Of a stretch of 20,033 nucleotides of DNA, positions 13,707 to 20,033 are shown in pieces. The first letter of the stretch is position 1. Every line of letters starts with the position of its first letter. The notes below the pieces were generated by a model. It worked only from the letters and a program-made list of their open reading frames with translations, ran no database searches and was not told the origin of the DNA. A program made the position numbers and the translations under genes. Source of the DNA: Bacteroidales bacterium (GTDB lineage Bacteria; Bacteroidota; Bacteroidia; Bacteroidales; UBA932); NCBI GenBank assembly GCA_017472115.1, contig JAFUQW010000030.1, positions 1 through 20,033 on the forward strand, in the 5' to 3' direction.

Positions 13707-14663
13707 TTAAAGATTAGAGATAAGATACCACATGTAGCAGAATTCAATCATGAGCAGTATTACTCCTTCGGCTCTGTCAAGTTGCTTTTTCTTGAAGAAT
13801 ATGGCACTGAGGAAGATGAACACGCTGCTGAGAAGGATTGTGCCGAGATCGACTGTGGTCATGCCGGTGAATGACAGAGGGTTGATCAGAGAGGCTCCTC
13901 CCAGAATAAGGAGTATGTTCGAAATGTTGGAACCGAGGATGTTTCCGAGGGCAAGCTGACCTCGGCCTTTAAAAGCGGCAACCGCGCATGTAGCCAGCTC
14001 AGGCATCGATGTCCCTGCTGCCATGACAGTTATGGCAATGAATTTGTCGGAAACTCCGAACATCCTGGCGAGTTCGGTAGCTGAATTGACGAAAAGTTTA
14101 CCTCCGATGATGAGTCCTGCAAGGCCCCCGACTATCATAAGAATCGATACCGGCATGCTGAGCACCTTGATGCCGCCTTCCTCATCCTGATCCGGAGTGT
14201 CTGACTTGAACGAACTGTAAAGGTACCATGCGAAGATGGCAAGGAGTATGATACCGTCGATTCTGCTGAGCTTGTCCTCTCCGTATCCGAATATCGTGTA
14301 GTTCATTCCTAAAAGAATCAGAAGGAGTGTCACACCTATATTAAGAGGAATGTCCTTTTTCAGATTGCTTTTCGTGATTGTAATGGGGGCGATCAATGCA
14401 GTGATTCCCAGGATTGCAACGACATTGAATATATTTGATCCGACGATATTGCCGATGGCCATGTCGGCCTTGCCTTGGAAGGATGACATGAAGCTGACAA
14501 CCATCTCAGGTGTAGATGTGCCGATGCCTACAATTGTCAGTCCTATGACGAATTCGCTGATGCCGAATCTTTTGGCAACGCTTGAAGAGCCGTCAACAAG
14601 GTAATTGGCCCCGAGAAGAATGAGCAGGAGACCTGCAAGAAGGATAAGTATCTGTATTGTCAT
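13707..14663 (-). CDS. Calcium/sodium antiporter, CaCA (YrbG) family
   Basis: This inner-membrane cation exchanger has 318 residues, the usual size for YrbG-type members. Two alpha repeats with the ion-binding acidic residues are clear: GTSTPEMVVSF followed by GNIVGSNIFN (about 48-79), and AGTSMPELATCAV followed by GNILGSNISN (about 216-248). About ten hydrophobic helices surround them, with a charged loop (SDTPDQDEEGG) near the middle. It is the first gene of the eight-gene operon, 5 bases before hdrC, and divergent from the nfeD-type gene. A proton- or sodium-coupled antiporter next to a quinone-linked redox complex may share use of the ion gradient, but no direct link is shown. The exact ion is not determined by sequence. 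Confidence 0.93.
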   Translation of the reverse strand: MTIQILILLAGLLLILLGANYLVDGSSSVAKRFGISEFVIGLTIVGIGTSTPEMVVSFMSSFQGKADMAIGNIVGSNIFNVVAILGITALIAPITITKSNLKKDIPLNIGVTLLLILLGMNYTIFGYGEDKLSRIDGIILLAIFAWYLYSSFKSDTPDQDEEGGIKVLSMPVSILMIVGGLAGLIIGGKLFVNSATELARMFGVSDKFIAITVMAAGTSMPELATCAVAAFKGRGQLALGNILGSNISNILLILGGASLINPLSFTGMTTVDLGTILLSSVFIFLSAIFFKKKQLDRAEGVILLMIEFCYMWYLISNL

Positions 14664-14704
14664 GGTTTGGTTTTAATAGCTTATTAAATTATAGCTTAAC
14701 TCAG

Positions 14705-14712
14705 CAAAGTTA
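14705..14712 (-). promoter_or_regulatory. Possible promoter of the eight-gene operon (-7 box)
   Basis: On the minus strand TAACTTTG fits TAnnTTTG and lies 41 bases before the antiporter ATG. No good TTTG box is present at the -33 spacing (AACG at 19 bases). It is the only -7-like match seen in this intergenic stretch on that strand. Confidence 0.35.
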
Positions 14713-14734
14713 TTAAAAAAATATCGAAAATCGT

Positions 14735-14742
14735 TATATTTG
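14735..14742 (+). promoter_or_regulatory. Probable promoter of the NfeD-type gene (-7 box)
   Basis: TATATTTG matches the Bacteroidota -7 box, 27 bases before the ATG at 14770, giving a leader of about 22 bases. The -33 region is AT-rich without a clear TTTG. It lies next to the candidate box of the divergent operon. Confidence 0.45.
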
Positions 14743-14769
14743 TTGGTTGTAGCCAATCAGTAAAATATC

Positions 14770-16098
14770 ATGAAAAGCCTTATTTCCGTAATATCTGCAA
14801 TGCTGGTATCTGTCTCAGCATTCTGTACCGATTCATTATCAGTGTTTTATCGAATCCGTCTCGATGGCGACATAGATGCGGCGGCTCAAAGGCTGGTAGT
14901 GCTCGGACTCGAAAAGGCAGAGGAAGCAGATGCGGATTACGTCATGCTTGACCTTGATACATACGGAGGTGCAGTAAATGCAGCCGACAGCATCAGGACA
15001 GCCATCCTCCGCTATGAAAAGCCGGTCATCGTATATGTCAACATGCAGGCGGCGTCTGCCGGTGCATTGATCAGCATTGCCTGTGATTCGATATACATGA
15101 GGACAGGAAGCTCTATCGGAGCAGCTACCGTGGTAGATCAGTCAGGTGGGGTGATGCCGGACAAATACCAGTCTTTCATGCGGGGAATGATGCGTTCGAC
15201 AGCGCAGGCAACCGGACGTGATCCTGAGATTGCCGAGGCTATGGTCGATACCGCAGATGTGCTGAGTCTTACTCCTGAAGAGGCTGTCAGGGTAGGCTAT
15301 TGTGACGGCATCTATGATACGGAAGTTGAAGTTGCACATGCAGTCATTGGAGATAATAGCTTTATCATCAAGAATATGGAGGATGATCTTACTTGGCTTG
15401 ACAGACTTATTCAGATTCTTCTGAATCCACTTCTTCGATCAATATTCATGATGATGATCATCGGTGGTATATTCGTAGAAATCCGCACTCCGGGTATTGG
15501 ACTTCCTCTTCTGACTGCTGTTGTCGGTGCTCTTCTCTATTTTGCCCCGGCTTATCTTGGACATCTTGTATCATATTGGGAAATCCTTCTGTTCGTCGCC
15601 GGACTTATACTTATAGGTGTCGAGATCTTTGTCCTGCCTGGTTTCGGCGTATGCGGAGTTACCGGAATAATTGCAGTTGTCGTTTCCCTGGCTTTTGCGA
15701 TGGTTGACAATGCAGATCTTTTCCACTGGGACGGAAGTCTCAACCTCCAGCCTGTAATCATGCCCCTGGGTATAGTCATCCTATCTGCATCCGCCGCCAT
15801 ATTCGGTTCGGTCTGGCTGGTCAGGAAGCTCTATCCGACACGCACTTTCGACCATGTGGCACTCCGTCAGTCGCTTACAGCTGAAGAAGGCTTTACCGGA
15901 GTCGTTTCCGGCCTGGAAGGTCTTGTAGGTGAGCCTGTCGTGGTGTTTACGGACATGCGCCCGTCGGGAAAGGTTAAGACCACGGACGGACGAATATTGG
16001 AAGCTGTATTGAAATTCGGCGGTTATGCCGAGAAGGGAGAAACCCTGAAAGTCCTGTCTGCCGAGCAGGGCCGCCTCTATTGTGACAGACTCAAGTAG
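14770..16098 (+). CDS. NfeD-family membrane-bound ClpP-class serine protease
   Basis: A 442-residue long-form NfeD protein. It starts with a signal-peptide-like segment (residues 1-19, ending near AFC). A ClpP/SppA-like protease domain follows (about 22-200), with Ser96 in AASAG as probable nucleophile and Lys132 as probable general base, as in the archaeal stomatin-cleaving protease PH1510. Four or five hydrophobic helices lie near 225-375. The C-terminal NfeD OB-fold domain (about 385-442) ends in KFGGYAEKGETLKVL. These proteases act with stomatin or flotillin partners; none is encoded in the window. Cys19 followed by a Thr could suggest a lipobox, but FC-T is a poor match. It is divergent from the antiporter-Hdr operon and convergent with rlmD. 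Confidence 0.9.
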   Translation: MKSLISVISAMLVSVSAFCTDSLSVFYRIRLDGDIDAAAQRLVVLGLEKAEEADADYVMLDLDTYGGAVNAADSIRTAILRYEKPVIVYVNMQAASAGALISIACDSIYMRTGSSIGAATVVDQSGGVMPDKYQSFMRGMMRSTAQATGRDPEIAEAMVDTADVLSLTPEEAVRVGYCDGIYDTEVEVAHAVIGDNSFIIKNMEDDLTWLDRLIQILLNPLLRSIFMMMIIGGIFVEIRTPGIGLPLLTAVVGALLYFAPAYLGHLVSYWEILLFVAGLILIGVEIFVLPGFGVCGVTGIIAVVVSLAFAMVDNADLFHWDGSLNLQPVIMPLGIVILSASAAIFGSVWLVRKLYPTRTFDHVALRQSLTAEEGFTGVVSGLEGLVGEPVVVFTDMRPSGKVKTTDGRILEAVLKFGGYAEKGETLKVLSAEQGRLYCDRLK

Positions 16099-16107
16099 GA
16101 AGCCCTT

Positions 16108-16140
16108 GTGGGTTTAAAGCGCCTTGCGCTTTAAACTCAC
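16108..16140. terminator. 15-bp hairpin at the end of two convergent genes
   Basis: 16108-16122 pairs with 16126-16140 over 15 bp with one G-T, around loop CTT. It begins 10 bases after the NfeD-type stop, and the last codons of rlmD lie inside it (rlmD stop at 16114-16116). No strong T-run follows on either strand (TACATTTT on the plus strand), so it may stabilise 3' ends or stop transcription weakly in both directions. Confidence 0.65.
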
Positions 16141-17526
16141 TACATTTTCCACATGGTGGGTATGCGGGAACATATCGACAGGACGCACAGCAGTGATTTC
16201 ATAATCTCTGCAGAGGATTTCAAGGTCGCGTGCCTGTGAAGCAGGGTTGCAGCTTACATATACCATTCTGTCCGGTGCCGCGTTCAGGATCACCTGTGCA
16301 ACGTCAGGATGGATACCGGCTCTCGGTGGATCGAGGATGATTACGTCCGGACGTCCATGCTCTTCAACGAATGCATCCGTCAATATATCCTTCATGTCAC
16401 CAGCAAAGAATTCGCAGTTGGTTATGCCGTTGTTGTCAGCGTTGATCTTCGCATCCTCGATAGCCTCAGGTACATATTCGATACCTATAACTTTGGAGGC
16501 CTGACGGGACACGAACTGTGCGATGGTACCGGTACCTGTATAGAGGTCATAAACCACCTCGGAACCTGTAAGGGCAGCATATTCGCGTGCAACGCTATAA
16601 AGCTTGTAAGCCTGTCTTGTATTTGTCTGATAGAAAGACTTAGGGCCGATCTTGAACTTCAGTCCTTCCATGTATTCATAAATGGCATCTTCTCCCTTGA
16701 AAAGCATGCATTCCTGGTCGGAAATCGAGTCATTAGGCTTTCCGTTTATCACATAATAGAGTGACGTGATCTGCGGGAATGCCTCAGCGACTGCATTCAA
16801 AAGGGAGATGCGGGCCTGTGCATCTTCATGGTAGAAGCATACGATGAGCATGACATTGCCTGCCTCTGTCGTTCTGATGAACATATTGCGGAGAAAACCA
16901 GAGTGCTCGCGTATATTGAAGAAACTCAGGTCGTGCTCGAGAGCATAGTTCCTGATGAAAAGCCTGATCTCGTTGGAAGGGTAGGGCTGGAGGTAGCAGT
17001 GCTCAATGTCAAGCACCTTATCGAAGAACCGTCCTACATGGAATCCCAGTCCGAGTTTCTCCTTATCAGAGAGTGCTTCTGCATCTTCGTTTTCAAAGAT
17101 CCATCTTCTCTGGGAAAAAGTGAATTCAAGTTTGTTGCGATAGTATGTCGTGTCGTCAGAAGGAACGATAGGGGAGATTTCCGGAACGTCCAGATGTCCG
17201 ATCCTTACGAGCTGGTCATATACCTGCTGCTGCTTGGCCTGAAGCTGCATATCATACGGGAGCGGCTGCCATTTGCATCCGCCGCAGATTCCGAAATGCT
17301 TGCAGAATGGCTCCAGACGGTGCTCGGAAGGCCTTACCATGCGAAGAATGAATCCTTCCATATAGTTCTTCTTCTTCTTGGTCACCTTTACATCTACAAC
17401 ATCCCCAGGCACAGCAAATTGCACGAACAGTACAGTTCCGTCAATCCTTGCCAATGCCTTGCCTTCAGCAGCAACAGCCTCTATTGTGACATTCTCTAAA
17501 ATTATGTCCTGTTTTTTTCTTGCCAT
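16114..17526 (-). CDS. rlmD: 23S rRNA (uracil-C5)-methyltransferase, RlmD/RumA type
   Basis: This SAM-dependent enzyme makes 5-methyluridine in RNA, in E. coli RlmD at U1939 of 23S rRNA. From MARKKQ (17526) it has 470 residues. A TRAM domain spans about 5-66. A [4Fe-4S] cluster is bound by Cys75, Cys81, Cys84 and Cys177. The methyltransferase part has SFYQTNT (297-303), LYTGTGTIAQF (328-338), LDPPRAG (398-404), Cys426 in SCNP as catalytic nucleophile and Glu460 in HHVENV as base. The frame is open 40 codons further upstream to 17646, but that would run through the Na/Pi terminator and the 3' end of that gene, so 17526 is preferred. Bacteroidota often have more than one TrmA-family member, so the target uridine is inferred. 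Confidence 0.92.
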   Translation of the reverse strand: MARKKQDIILENVTIEAVAAEGKALARIDGTVLFVQFAVPGDVVDVKVTKKKKNYMEGFILRMVRPSEHRLEPFCKHFGICGGCKWQPLPYDMQLQAKQQQVYDQLVRIGHLDVPEISPIVPSDDTTYYRNKLEFTFSQRRWIFENEDAEALSDKEKLGLGFHVGRFFDKVLDIEHCYLQPYPSNEIRLFIRNYALEHDLSFFNIREHSGFLRNMFIRTTEAGNVMLIVCFYHEDAQARISLLNAVAEAFPQITSLYYVINGKPNDSISDQECMLFKGEDAIYEYMEGLKFKIGPKSFYQTNTRQAYKLYSVAREYAALTGSEVVYDLYTGTGTIAQFVSRQASKVIGIEYVPEAIEDAKINADNNGITNCEFFAGDMKDILTDAFVEEHGRPDVIILDPPRAGIHPDVAQVILNAAPDRMVYVSCNPASQARDLEILCRDYEITAVRPVDMFPHTHHVENVVSLKRKAL

Positions 17527-17534
17527 AATAAAAG

Positions 17535-17560
17535 TTTTCTCGACTTCGCTCGAAACGACA
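17535..17560. repeat. Possible REP-like palindromic element
   Basis: The short stretch contains TTTCTCGACTTCGCTCGAAA (17536-17555 region), with paired TTTC/GAAA ends and two TCGA blocks around CTTCGC. Sequences of the type GTCGTTTCGAGCGAAGTCGAG, read on the minus strand, are ones I recall as dispersed in Bacteroidota intergenic regions. Only one copy occurs in this window, so repeat status rests on memory. Confidence 0.35.
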
Positions 17561-17570
17561 GAGCGTTTAT

Positions 17571-17600
17571 AAAAAATCAGCCCCGAAAAATTCGGGGCTG
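17571..17600 (-). terminator. Rho-independent terminator of the Na/Pi cotransporter gene
   Basis: CAGCCCCGAA (17578-17587) and TTCGGGGCTG (17591-17600) form a perfect 10-bp stem. On the minus strand it is followed by ATTTTTT (17571-17577). It starts 24 bases past the stop at 17625 and separates this gene from rlmD. Confidence 0.92.
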
Positions 17601-17624
17601 CAAAATTACTGAATTTCCTGTAAA

Positions 17625-19361
17625 TTAAGAAATCTTGACTCTGCACTTATAAAGATTCTGGGAAATGTTGATCATGAAGTCACCCATCTTCTCGAGTTCA
17701 GAGATAATATCCATGTAATAAACACTTGTGTGATAATTCTTGGTGTTGTTCTCGATTCCTTCGATCTCTTCTTCGCGGAGATTGTTTCTGAGGGTGTTGA
17801 TGCGGTCCTCTGCATCGTATGCGTTAGAAATCTCGGTAAGGGTAGAATCAATATAAGAGTTAAGATTCTCGATCATCACATCGTATGCCTGATCCACAAC
17901 ATCCACCATTGCGTTGAGTTTCTTGATGTTGTCTGCATCGAAGGTCTTCTTGTGGATGTTTCTGCGTGAAAGGATACGGCTGATTGCTTCACCGGAATCG
18001 CCGAGTGACTCAAGCTCACCGATGATCTTGTACATGGCCTTTACCTGTCTTGATGTGTTTTCGCTGAGCTCTTCAGATGAAACGGCATTGAGGAATGTAG
18101 CGATCTCGAATTCGATCCGGTCAGATATTTCCTCATATTTCACGAGCTTTCCACGCAGTTCTTCAAACTTGTCAGGATCAGTCTCGTTGATTGCTGCACG
18201 TGCATATCCGAGGCCGTTCTTTGAAATCCTTGCGAAATGTACGATTTCTTTGACTGCCTGGTCGATGGCAAGTTCCGGTGTGGCGAGCGGGCCGGCTTCG
18301 ATGTATTTGAGTCTGAAAGCGTCCTCCTCTTTGTTTACAGGAGCCTTGATGAGGAATATGACTGCCTTCTCGATAAGTCCTGTGAACCAGACGAGCACAC
18401 ATGTGTTGATTACATTGAAGAGGGTATGGAGCATAGACAGACCATAGAGTGCTGCAGTGCCGTCTGCACCGTCAGGATCCGCAACGGCAAATCCTTCTGC
18501 TGCAGGATTCGGAAGGCCGAAAAGTTCGATTATCTTTCCTACAAGTCCGAGGAATGGCTTGTAGAAGATCAGGGCCCAGATCACGCCGAAGAGATTGAAT
18601 ATGGTGTGGGATAGGGCAGTGCGCTTTGCTGCGGTATTACCCACGGACGCAGCGATGTTTGCCGTGATGGTAGTACCTATGTTTTCTCCGAGAACCATTG
18701 CGCAGGCCATGTTGAAAGGAATCCATCCCATGCTGAGCATGATGAGAGTGATGGCCATTGTCGCTGATGACGACTGGAGTACCAGAGTGAGGATTGTACC
18801 GAATCCGAGGAAGATGAGTACTGACCAGAAACCGTATCCGGACCATTGTCTTACGAATTCGAGAACCTCAGGAGTCTGCTTCAGATCAGGAACAGATTCC
18901 TTCATGAAAGAAAGACCGAGGAAGAGTAGGGAGAATCCTACGATGAGTTCCCCGATGTTCCTTCTCTGTCCTTTCTTTGAATTAGAGAAAAGAAATCCTA
19001 AAAGCATGAGCGGAACAGCAAGAATGGATATGTCTGCCTTGAATCCGAGAAGAGATACCATCCATGCGGTCACTGTGGTACCGATGTTCGCTCCCATTAT
19101 CACTCCGATTGCCTGTACAAGAGTGAGGAGACCGGCGTTCACGAAGCTGACGACCATGACTGTTGTCGCAGATGAGGACTGGATGAGGGCGGTGATTCCC
19201 AGACCTGTCATTACTCGCTTGAAGGGATTTGATGTCATTGAAGAGAGGAATCCTCTGAGCTTGTCACCGGCAGCTTTCTGAAGGCCGGAACTCATGAGGT
19301 TCATTCCATAGAGGAACATTCCTAACGCTCCGAAGAGCGTAAAAATCTGTAAGATACCCAT
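17625..19361 (-). CDS. Na/Pi cotransporter family protein (NptA type) with PhoU-like tail
   Basis: This inner-membrane sodium-coupled phosphate transporter has 578 residues from ATG 19361. The two inverted PhoNa repeats each carry the QSSSAT motif (61-67 and 196-201) and a GxNIGTTxTA motif (ANIGTTVTA at 91-99, and GENIGTTITA in the second repeat). Helices run to about residue 340. From about 370 a soluble PhoU-like helical domain follows, ending in EKMGDFMINISQNLYKC; in this family it probably controls transport. The frame is open 20 codons further up to 19421, but a promoter-like sequence lies there, so 19361 is preferred. It is a single-gene unit with its own promoter and terminator. Phosphate is the expected substrate, though some relatives export it. 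Confidence 0.92.
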   Translation of the reverse strand: MGILQIFTLFGALGMFLYGMNLMSSGLQKAAGDKLRGFLSSMTSNPFKRVMTGLGITALIQSSSATTVMVVSFVNAGLLTLVQAIGVIMGANIGTTVTAWMVSLLGFKADISILAVPLMLLGFLFSNSKKGQRRNIGELIVGFSLLFLGLSFMKESVPDLKQTPEVLEFVRQWSGYGFWSVLIFLGFGTILTLVLQSSSATMAITLIMLSMGWIPFNMACAMVLGENIGTTITANIAASVGNTAAKRTALSHTIFNLFGVIWALIFYKPFLGLVGKIIELFGLPNPAAEGFAVADPDGADGTAALYGLSMLHTLFNVINTCVLVWFTGLIEKAVIFLIKAPVNKEEDAFRLKYIEAGPLATPELAIDQAVKEIVHFARISKNGLGYARAAINETDPDKFEELRGKLVKYEEISDRIEFEIATFLNAVSSEELSENTSRQVKAMYKIIGELESLGDSGEAISRILSRRNIHKKTFDADNIKKLNAMVDVVDQAYDVMIENLNSYIDSTLTEISNAYDAEDRINTLRNNLREEEIEGIENNTKNYHTSVYYMDIISELEKMGDFMINISQNLYKCRVKIS

Positions 19362-19390
19362 ATGTGTTGTAAATTTTCGAAAAAATCGCT

Positions 19391-19422
19391 CAAAATTAGT
19401 CAAATTTCTCAGTTTTGACAAG
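19391..19422 (-). promoter_or_regulatory. Probable promoter of the Na/Pi cotransporter gene
   Basis: On the minus strand CTTG (19419-19422), a 20-base spacer and TAATTTTG (19391-19398) fit TTTG-N19-21-TAnnTTTG with one mismatch. Transcription would start near 19386, about 24 bases before the ATG at 19361. Confidence 0.5.
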
Positions 19423-19645
19423 ATTTTCTAATCACTCATCAAATTTTTATAAAACCTCTACATTTCCTCTGTTTGCAGGGGAAACGTACTCTTTTATATA
19501 GTAAGTTAACATAATGTAAATTGTATAACCGATTTTTCAGGAAGGGGAGACACTGTAAAAAGAGATAAACAAGCATTAATGTTAACCATAAATTGAAAAA
19601 GAAATGAGAACTTTTTACATCGTGATTACGTGGAGACGTATTTTA

Positions 19646-19836
19646 TTTAAGAAACTGATAATCAGCGTTAAATTTACTGTTACGCTCTGATATAAGTTAT
19701 TGATAATTAGGCACAAGTTCCTATTTAAATCAGGTTCCTATAATAATCGAAATAGGAACCTTCTTGTTTATATTATGTTAACTATGCGGTATTGAAATGT
19801 TAACTTGCGTCAGTTTAAGTAGCTGATAATCCGTTA
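19646..19836. repeat. Imperfect direct repeat pair (TTTAAG...CTGATAATC...CGTTA)
   Basis: 19646-19670 and 19814-19836 share TTTAAG, then three variable bases, CTGATAATC and CGTTA; the first copy has two extra bases (AG) before CGTTA. The first copy contains CTGATAATCAG, a palindrome about a central A. The copies lie 168 bases apart. Function is unknown; the similarity is visible directly. Confidence 0.55.
19717..19761. repeat. GTTCCTAT repeat cluster with 10-bp hairpin
   Basis: GTTCCTAT occurs at 19717-19724 and 19734-19741 in direct orientation and inverted at 19752-19759. The last two form a 10-bp hairpin, AGGTTCCTAT and ATAGGAACCT (19732-19741 and 19752-19761) with a 10-base loop. It may be an operator with three half-sites or a terminator; the following sequence TCTTGTTTA is only moderately T-rich. 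Confidence 0.5.
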
Positions 19837-19916
19837 TTTAATCAAATCTGTAAGCGTTGCTGGCTTTTTCCATTTATGTGGCATATGCAGCAACCAGAAC
19901 CTCAAAACACAATAAT

Positions 19917-19949
19917 AAGACCGACTTAAAGTTCCAATTTATCGGTCTT
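19917..19949 (-). terminator. Hairpin terminator of the AraC-family gene
   Basis: AAGACCGA (19917-19924) and TCGGTCTT (19942-19949) pair over 8 bp; TAAA and TTTA inside the 17-base loop can extend the structure. It begins two bases past the stop codon at 19952-19954. On the minus strand ATTATT follows, on the plus strand TT, so it is a modest terminator. Confidence 0.65.
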
Positions 19950-19951
19950 TT

Positions 19952-20032
19952 CTACACGTCCCGCTTCCTATACTCAGTCGGAGTCATGCCTGTTTCCCTT
20001 TTGAAGAATCGGCAAAAGTACGGGCTATTGGG
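19952..20032 (-). CDS. AraC-family transcriptional regulator, C-terminal end (cut by window edge)
   Basis: Only the last 26 codons are present. The translation ends in SPYFCRFFKRETGMTPTEYR followed by KRDV and a TAG stop at 19952-19954. The pattern F...F[KR]...G.TP.EYR is the second helix-turn-helix signature found at the C-terminus of AraC/XylS regulators, here complete to the family-typical end. The N-terminal effector or two-component domain lies outside the window, so the signal sensed is unknown. A hairpin terminator follows directly. Confidence 0.85.
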   Translation of the reverse strand, partial: PNSPYFCRFFKRETGMTPTEYRKRDV

Positions 20033-20033
20033 A

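Larger units (their letters stand above)
19423..19916. other. Gene-free AT-rich interval with short repeats and hairpins
   Basis: About 500 bases without a convincing gene. It holds a hairpin at 19463-19484 (TTTCCTCTG/CAGGGGAAA, one T-G), four GTTAAC sites (19505, 19581, 19777, 19799), an imperfect direct repeat (19646-19670 and 19814-19836) and a GTTCCTAT repeat cluster (19717-19760). A 28-codon open frame at 19604-19690 on the plus strand encodes a hydrophobic, basic peptide but has no other support. Confidence 0.6.

Noticed and set aside
16828..17499. 223-codon open frame on the plus strand
   Set aside because: Antisense to rlmD, which carries complete FeS and catalytic motifs; the frame looks like a codon-bias shadow.
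17527..17646. N-terminal 40-residue extension of rlmD
   Set aside because: It would run through the terminator hairpin and the 3' end of the Na/Pi gene, and homologues start near MARKKQ.
18595..19281. 228-codon open frame on the plus strand
   Set aside because: Antisense to the Na/Pi transporter; its composition mirrors the complementary hydrophobic codons.
19423..19916. CRISPR array
   Set aside because: The repeats are few, short, imperfect and unevenly spaced, and no cas gene is near.

Overview
The window looks like a chromosomal segment of a Bacteroidota bacterium, most likely order Bacteroidales. Several upstream regions carry the Bacteroidota -7 box TAnnTTTG, two of them with a TTTG box 19 bases upstream. 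Starts lack clear Shine-Dalgarno sequences, and the protein set fits: an XRE regulator with a short conserved tail, a long QueA paralog, an NHRD-type acyltransferase, an NptA-type Na/Pi transporter with a PhoU-like tail, and RlmD. No tRNA, rRNA, CRISPR array, transposase or phage gene was seen.

Layout. 1-492 (-): partial EamA/DMT transporter. 616-2945 (-): pyrD and cinA, translationally coupled by an ATGA overlap. 3030-3488 (-): small XRE regulator with its own promoter and terminator. 3489-3976: AT-rich gap with a 26-bp near-palindrome. 3977-6448 (+): a long QueA paralog, then a glycerolipid-type acyltransferase with its own promoter. A perfect bidirectional hairpin terminator (6453-6480) closes this block and the large operon opposite it.

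6483-14663 (-) is the most notable part. Eight tightly packed genes (4-base overlaps to 13-base gaps) run in the order Ca/Na antiporter, HdrC-like, HdrB-like, HdrA-like, second HdrC-like, a membrane HdrE-HdrD-like fusion, a cysteate synthase-like PLP enzyme, and an MscS channel. The Hdr proteins make a plausible electron chain: FAD and FeS in HdrA, ferredoxin-type clusters in the HdrC proteins, noncubane clusters in HdrB and HdrD, and a five-helix NarI-like membrane anchor that should meet menaquinone. The PLP enzyme resembles archaeal cysteate synthase (phosphoserine + sulfite -> cysteate) more than threonine synthase. In Bacteroidota cysteate is the known head-group precursor of sulfonolipids. 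The operon therefore joins a quinone-linked Hdr-type redox complex to a sulfite-consuming enzyme. I infer a sulfur or sulfonate function, but the substrate cannot be read from sequence.

14770-16098 (+): NfeD-type membrane serine protease, divergent from the operon. 16114-17526 (-): RlmD, whose 3' end lies inside a 15-bp hairpin shared with the end of nfeD. 17625-19361 (-): Na/Pi cotransporter with its own terminator and promoter. 19362-19951 has no gene but several short repeats and hairpins. 19952-20032 (-): the last 26 codons of an AraC-family regulator.
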